Source of the DNA: Loripinus fragilis
Lineage: Eukaryota; Mollusca; Bivalvia; Lucinida; Lucinidae
DNA length: 64,000 nt
Assembly (NCBI GenBank): GCA_964019695.1
Contig: CAXHUL010000236.1
Coordinates: 62,001 to 126,000 of the forward strand
Direction: 5' to 3'
Position numbers and translations under genes: made by a program. Positions 22,271 to 64,000 of the stretch are shown piece by piece (the stretch's first letter is position 1; each line of letters starts with the position of its first letter). The notes under the pieces are model-generated. The model was not told the origin of the DNA, ran no database searches, and saw only the letters and a list, made by a program, of their open reading frames with translations.

Positions 22271-24988
22271 CTAGTAACACCGTGTGAGAGCGTCTCTAAA
22301 GCTCTCGACTGTCTCAGCGCGAACAACTTCTGTATCCAGCTGGTTCCATTCAACTACATTCCTCACAAAGAATGATTGTTTCAGTTGCTCAGTTTTACAG
22401 TTTTCTATGACAAAGCACCTGTTGTTATTTACACTATGTCTATCCACTATGTTTTTTGAGATAATATCTGAATATTTCCTGGGTCTTATAAGTCTTTTTG
22501 GTTTTTGTTGTTTTAGAAAATCATCTACAGGTATAGCCGGCACCAGCCCCTCAACCACTTTGTACATAAACACTAGTCTGTTGAAGCTGCGCCGTTGTTC
22601 CAGTGATGACAGTTCTAATGTTTCCAACATTCGCGTGACACAACCTTCTTCTCGCGTTTTATAATCACCAGTGATGAAGCGAGCTGCTTGTCTCTGTACG
22701 CGTTCAAGTTTGTCGATGTCTTGTTTTAGGTATGGGTCCCATATGATTGATCCATAATCAAGCAGTGATCTAACTAGTGTTGTGTAGGCACTTTTTCTAC
22801 AATCTAAGGGAAAGCTTCTTAGATTCCGTCTGAGGAAGGCTAGAGTTGAGTTTGCTTTCTTGGTAGTTTTTGTAATTTGAGAATTCCATTTTAGGTTTTC
22901 GGTAAGTGTAATTCCAAGGTAAGGGTTCTCACTAACTTGTTGTAATATATGGTTACATAGGGAATAGAAGTGGGAAGATTTGTTATTTATACTCATAATG
23001 TAGCACTTCTTCGCATTGAACCTCATTCCCCATTTACTGGCCCATTTTTCAAGTTCTATCAGGTCCTGTTGTAAAATAGTGTGGTCCTCTTGTGATTCGA
23101 TTTTCCTGTACAGAAGGCAATCATCCGCGAACAAGCAAACCTGTGATGATACGGCTAAAGGTTAGTCATTTATATGGCACAAGAAAAGTAGGGGTCCTAA
23201 AACTGTCCCTTGGGGTACTCCTGAATCCACGGTAACTTTACTAGATGACTCCCCATCTACTACTACTTGCATATATCTTTTAGTAAGAAATGTTCTTAGC
23301 CAATGGTGGATAGATCCAGTTATTCCAAAGCTTTCTAATTTAGTCAGCAACTCCTCATGTGGTACAGTATCAAAAGCTTTTGAAAAATCGAGGATGATAA
23401 CATCTGTTTGTGAGCCTTCATCATTGAAGTGAAGTAGGTCGTTTAATGTTACTAGTAGCTGTGTTTCGCAGGAGTAGCCTGAGCGGAAGCCATGGTTTAG
23501 GTTAGTTAGTATGTTGTTCTTTTCAAGATGAGTCAATAGGTGCTTACATATAATATGCTCAAGCAACTTACAGGTAACTGATGTCAACGAGACAGGGCGA
23601 TAATTTTCTGCGAGATGTACATCTCCTTTCTTGAACACAGGAGATACGTTCGCGTTTGTCCAGTCTGTTGGTAATTTCCCGCTGTCGATAGAATTCTGGA
23701 AGATTTCACTGAGTCCTGGGGCTAGTTGGCTTGCACATTCTTTCAAGATAACATTGGAGATATTATCCGGTCCAATTGCTTTGGAAGTGTTTACTTTTCG
23801 GAGGAGTTTTTCAACTCGAGGCACTGTAATGGTATGTCCGGGTAGTTCATACTTAAACTGTTTTGATAATTTTGATAGAACTTTATTTCCAGTTTTTGTG
23901 AAAACAGAGTAGAACTGCTCAACGAGAATCTGCGCTTTATTCTTACTTTCACTATGTAGGACTCCTTTAACTTTAAGTGGAGCAACACAGACATTATCCT
24001 GACGTTTAGCTTTCACATAGCGCCAGAAAGGCTTGCTGTTATTATTGTCAAAACCTTCCTGAATAGTATTGTTCACAAAATCCACTTCAGCCTTTTCGAA
24101 TTCTCGTTTCCACAATTTTTGGTATTGTTTAAATTCTGACCACTGTTTCGATTTTTTTGCATGTCGATAAAGTCTTGCCTTGCGTCGGGTCATTCTTTTC
24201 AGATTCCTGTTGAACCAGGGGACAGTATTTTTCTTTTTGAAGATTTTTGAGGGAATAAAGTTATCCATTGCTTCTTGAATTCCGGTCTTAAAGGTATTCC
24301 AAAGTTCTTCAATGTTCTCTTTATTTTGAACCATTATAATAATATTGTCCGAGAGTTGTACACATGCTTTCTTAATCTCTTCCCAATTTGCTTTCGAGAA
24401 TAAGTACACTTTCCTGGGTTTTTGTTTGTTATATATTGGTTTCACATCTGAATCAGTCACTACCATAGCATGATCGCTAATACCTGGGATGCTCTGTGAG
24501 TTTTTGATAAGTGAGGGGTTATCTGAAAAAACTAAATCTAGCACATTTTCTTGGCGTGTGGGTTGGCTATGCACTTGCGTGAGTCCATGCTCAATTGACA
24601 ACTCAATCAATGATTTTTGAATTTTACGATCAGGCGCGTTTGGTCGAACTGTTAGTGTGTTCCAGTCTATGTCTGGGCAATTGAAATCACCTGCGAGCAG
24701 AATGTGTTTACTTTTGTTGCTTTCAGATAGTTTTTTCAGTGATGAATCCAAGTTTTTAATGTCATTCATATTCCTATGTGGCATGTAGAAAGATGATAGA
24801 TACAGGTCTTTGTTGTTTTTCATTTTTACTTTAATCCATTCAATTTCACAGTCAGTAACTAGTTGAGTTTGTTCATCTGCAATTAAGCTTTTCCTCACCC
24901 CAGTGAACACCCCGCCACCACGCGACATTCTATCATTCCTGTGTATAATAAAAGTAAGTAATGGTGCAAAGATCAGGAATCGATACAA
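22271..24988 (-). pseudogene. LINE B endonuclease (C-terminal part) and RT, one nonsense codon
   Basis: The two open stretches 24988-23162 and 23134-22271 share one frame and are separated only by TAA at 23162-23164, where related LINEs have Leu in HINDLP. Blocks: NDRMSRGGGVFTG, SSFYMPHRN, LLAGDFNCPDIDW, GISDHAMVV (endonuclease); NYRPVSLTSVTCKLLEHII, LNHGFRSGYSCETQL, ILDFSKAFDTVPH, SGVPQGTVLGPLLFLCHIND and, after the stop, LFADDCLLYRK (RT). The catalytic residues are all present. Confidence 0.85.
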
Positions 24989-25168
24989 TCAAGTACCACA
25001 CCTGACCCAGGATACCAATGGGAAAGTGACAAACTCACAGAAGACACCACAAACGAGAGCCAAGAGGTCAGCCCTTTCCCAGCAGGTGACCACAAAGCAC
25101 ATATAAACAGACGCGCACAAAACATAGCAAACACAAGACAGAACAAAAACATAAAAGATCCACAAAAG
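24962..25168 (-). mobile_element. Penelope-type 3' fragment inserted in LINE B
   Basis: It interrupts the endonuclease between FPSDF and the HRNDR block. Flanking GACTTTT and TACTTTT on the minus strand look like an imperfect target duplication. Its minus-strand end ATCTTTGCACC..TTACTTACTT matches 18820-18862. It shifts the reading frame, and it encodes the misleading hydrophobic tail seen after FPSDF. Confidence 0.7.
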
Positions 25169-25947
25169 TCACTTGGAAATATTTCACTAGTTTTGATTGC
25201 ATTTTTGGCTGGTTCCTTTTCTGGTTTTACACCTTTAAGCCAAGATTCGGTACCACATATCAAATCCGGTTTAACATAATCTAAGGCTGCTGTAAATTCT
25301 GATCTGTGTTCGCGGATACTGCAACAATTTACCGTCAATAGTCTCAGGTTAGTTTTCTTGGGTAAGAATGAACTGTGTTCACCACTGGAATTTTCGTTCC
25401 TGCTATGAGTTTTGCTGATTTCAGGAGAAACACTTGTTGAATAAGAATTGTCTTTTTTTGGATGCGGGCTACTTGTGTGGAGAGGGCTGAAAGGCGTTGT
25501 CGAGTTAAGTGAATCAACAGATATGTCTGACAGTGGTGAGAAAAGGTTTGTTGTATGAAGTTCGTAGCTATTGAAGGTGAAGCTATCTATGTTCGTACTT
25601 TCGCACTTACAACAATGCCATACTACACTCGAGTGTTCAAGATACTCCATTTCCTTTGTGCTAATGTCTCCACATGACTTATGGTGCCATAAGCCACAAC
25701 CATCACAACATACACCTTGGTCAGTCCAGGTTACTGGGCTTTCACAGTATCCACACGGGAAAACAGAGGCAATCCTTGGCCCCGGATTACACTCTTTGTC
25801 ACCAGAAAGTATAATTAGAAGTGTCAATGCACTACACTGGTTTATGTTTTTAGGTCCATATGGTAAAAATAAACAAGATTTGGTCAATTTCTGTTTCCTA
25901 CTGGCAAAGTTTCTAACAAGGTCCAATTTCAATGATTTGATGCTCAA
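25169..25947 (-). pseudogene. LINE B N-terminus: 2A-like motif, PHD-like finger, start of endonuclease
   Basis: Motifs: LTLLIILSGDKECNPGP (2A-like), PCGYCESPVTW, CCDGCGLWHHKSCG, WHCCKCESTNIDS (PHD-like C4HC3 spacing), then NLRLLTVNCCSIREHRSEF and DLICGTESWLKGV (endonuclease). No ATG is present at the open end (the first codon offered is TTG), so the true start is lost or non-AUG. Confidence 0.75.
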
Positions 25948-26277
25948 AACTGTTGTTAAACATAGGTCAATATGAGTGACCTATAAGGACTAAATTAACA
26001 CACAATGTTGGTTGTCATGCCCGTTACAGGGCATTGCATAACTTCTCATTACCTTTTCAACCCAGGTAAACGTGCCGGCATGACAAAAAAATTTGAATGG
26101 GGCTTTAAAAATAGGACGATTCTGAAATACAATACTGTCTACGCCCAAACTAGGTCGGACAATTTGTAAATGTATGAAATTGCTTGTTCACCTGCAGCCG
26201 GTGTAGGTGTCGTTCAGTACCGAAATGTGAAGCTTCTTTGTTTACTAAATTTTACAAGAAATTAATTGAATTTAAAA

Positions 26278-64000
<37,723 letters not shown>

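Larger units (their letters stand above)
22197..26000 (-). mobile_element. LINE B: nearly full-length non-LTR retrotransposon, inactivated
   Basis: Minus strand, with 3' tail (GCAGAA)n at about 22197-22212. Gene order is PHD-like finger, AP endonuclease, RT. It is closely related in architecture and sequence to LINE C. It is broken by one in-frame TAA (22162-range detail given in the RT entry) and by a 207-bp insertion in the endonuclease. The 5' boundary is not defined; about 26000-26050 is a guess. Confidence 0.8.

Noticed and set aside
24973..25170. Membrane-spanning C-terminus in the 324-residue ORF at 25947-24973
   Set aside because: The hydrophobic stretch is translated from an inserted Penelope-type 3' fragment, not from the LINE gene.

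Overview
This is animal nuclear DNA, most likely from a mollusc and probably a bivalve. The evidence is one large spliced gene with long AT-rich introns, intact and broken non-LTR retrotransposons, relics of a Penelope-type reverse transcriptase (RT), tRNA-derived SINEs with target-site duplications (TSDs), and many small palindromic DNA transposons. The repeats resemble ones I associate with bivalve genomes. The species call is inference only, and no prokaryotic features are present.

The only conventional host gene I can support is the plus-strand orthologue of KDM1A/LSD1, the FAD-dependent histone H3K4 demethylase. Eighteen coding exons run from the ATG at 26278 to the window edge. All 17 junctions keep frame, giving 746 residues: basic N-terminus with an RRKRAK signal, acidic linker, SWIRM, first half of the amine oxidase domain with GxGxxG, coiled-coil tower, and second half with the catalytic lysine at an exon end and the NYPATVHGA motif. 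The last 75-100 residues lie beyond 64000.

1-20,000 has no host gene that I recognise. It holds a 2.2-kb repeat ('element E') with a perfect 9-bp TSD, several MITEs, Penelope-type RT relics on both strands (8.2-8.7 kb minus, 12.6-18.9 kb plus), a LINE RNase H relic, and a mobile element built from a tandem array of about 155-180-bp units (13.2-14.8 kb).

19,690-30,150 is a retrotransposon block. A truncated LINE (A) lies inside a DNA transposon with 29-bp inverted repeats. LINE B (minus) is broken by one stop codon and one Penelope-tail insertion. LINE C (minus) carries an intact 1181-residue ORF with a 2A-like NPGP, PHD-like finger, endonuclease and RT. KDM1A exon 1 sits in a gap of about 450 bp between LINEs B and C, and the 3' tail of C reaches the exon 1 splice donor.

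30,490-36,215 is a nested insertion. One SINE is split by a second copy of element E followed by a 3.3-kb element with inverted repeats of about 350 bp. Beyond 36.9 kb the KDM1A exons alternate with introns full of MITEs and SINEs, an exon 9 segment repeated three times in tandem, and a broken LINE (D).

Coordinates and alignments were worked out by eye; MITE boundaries are approximate unless a TSD is given.
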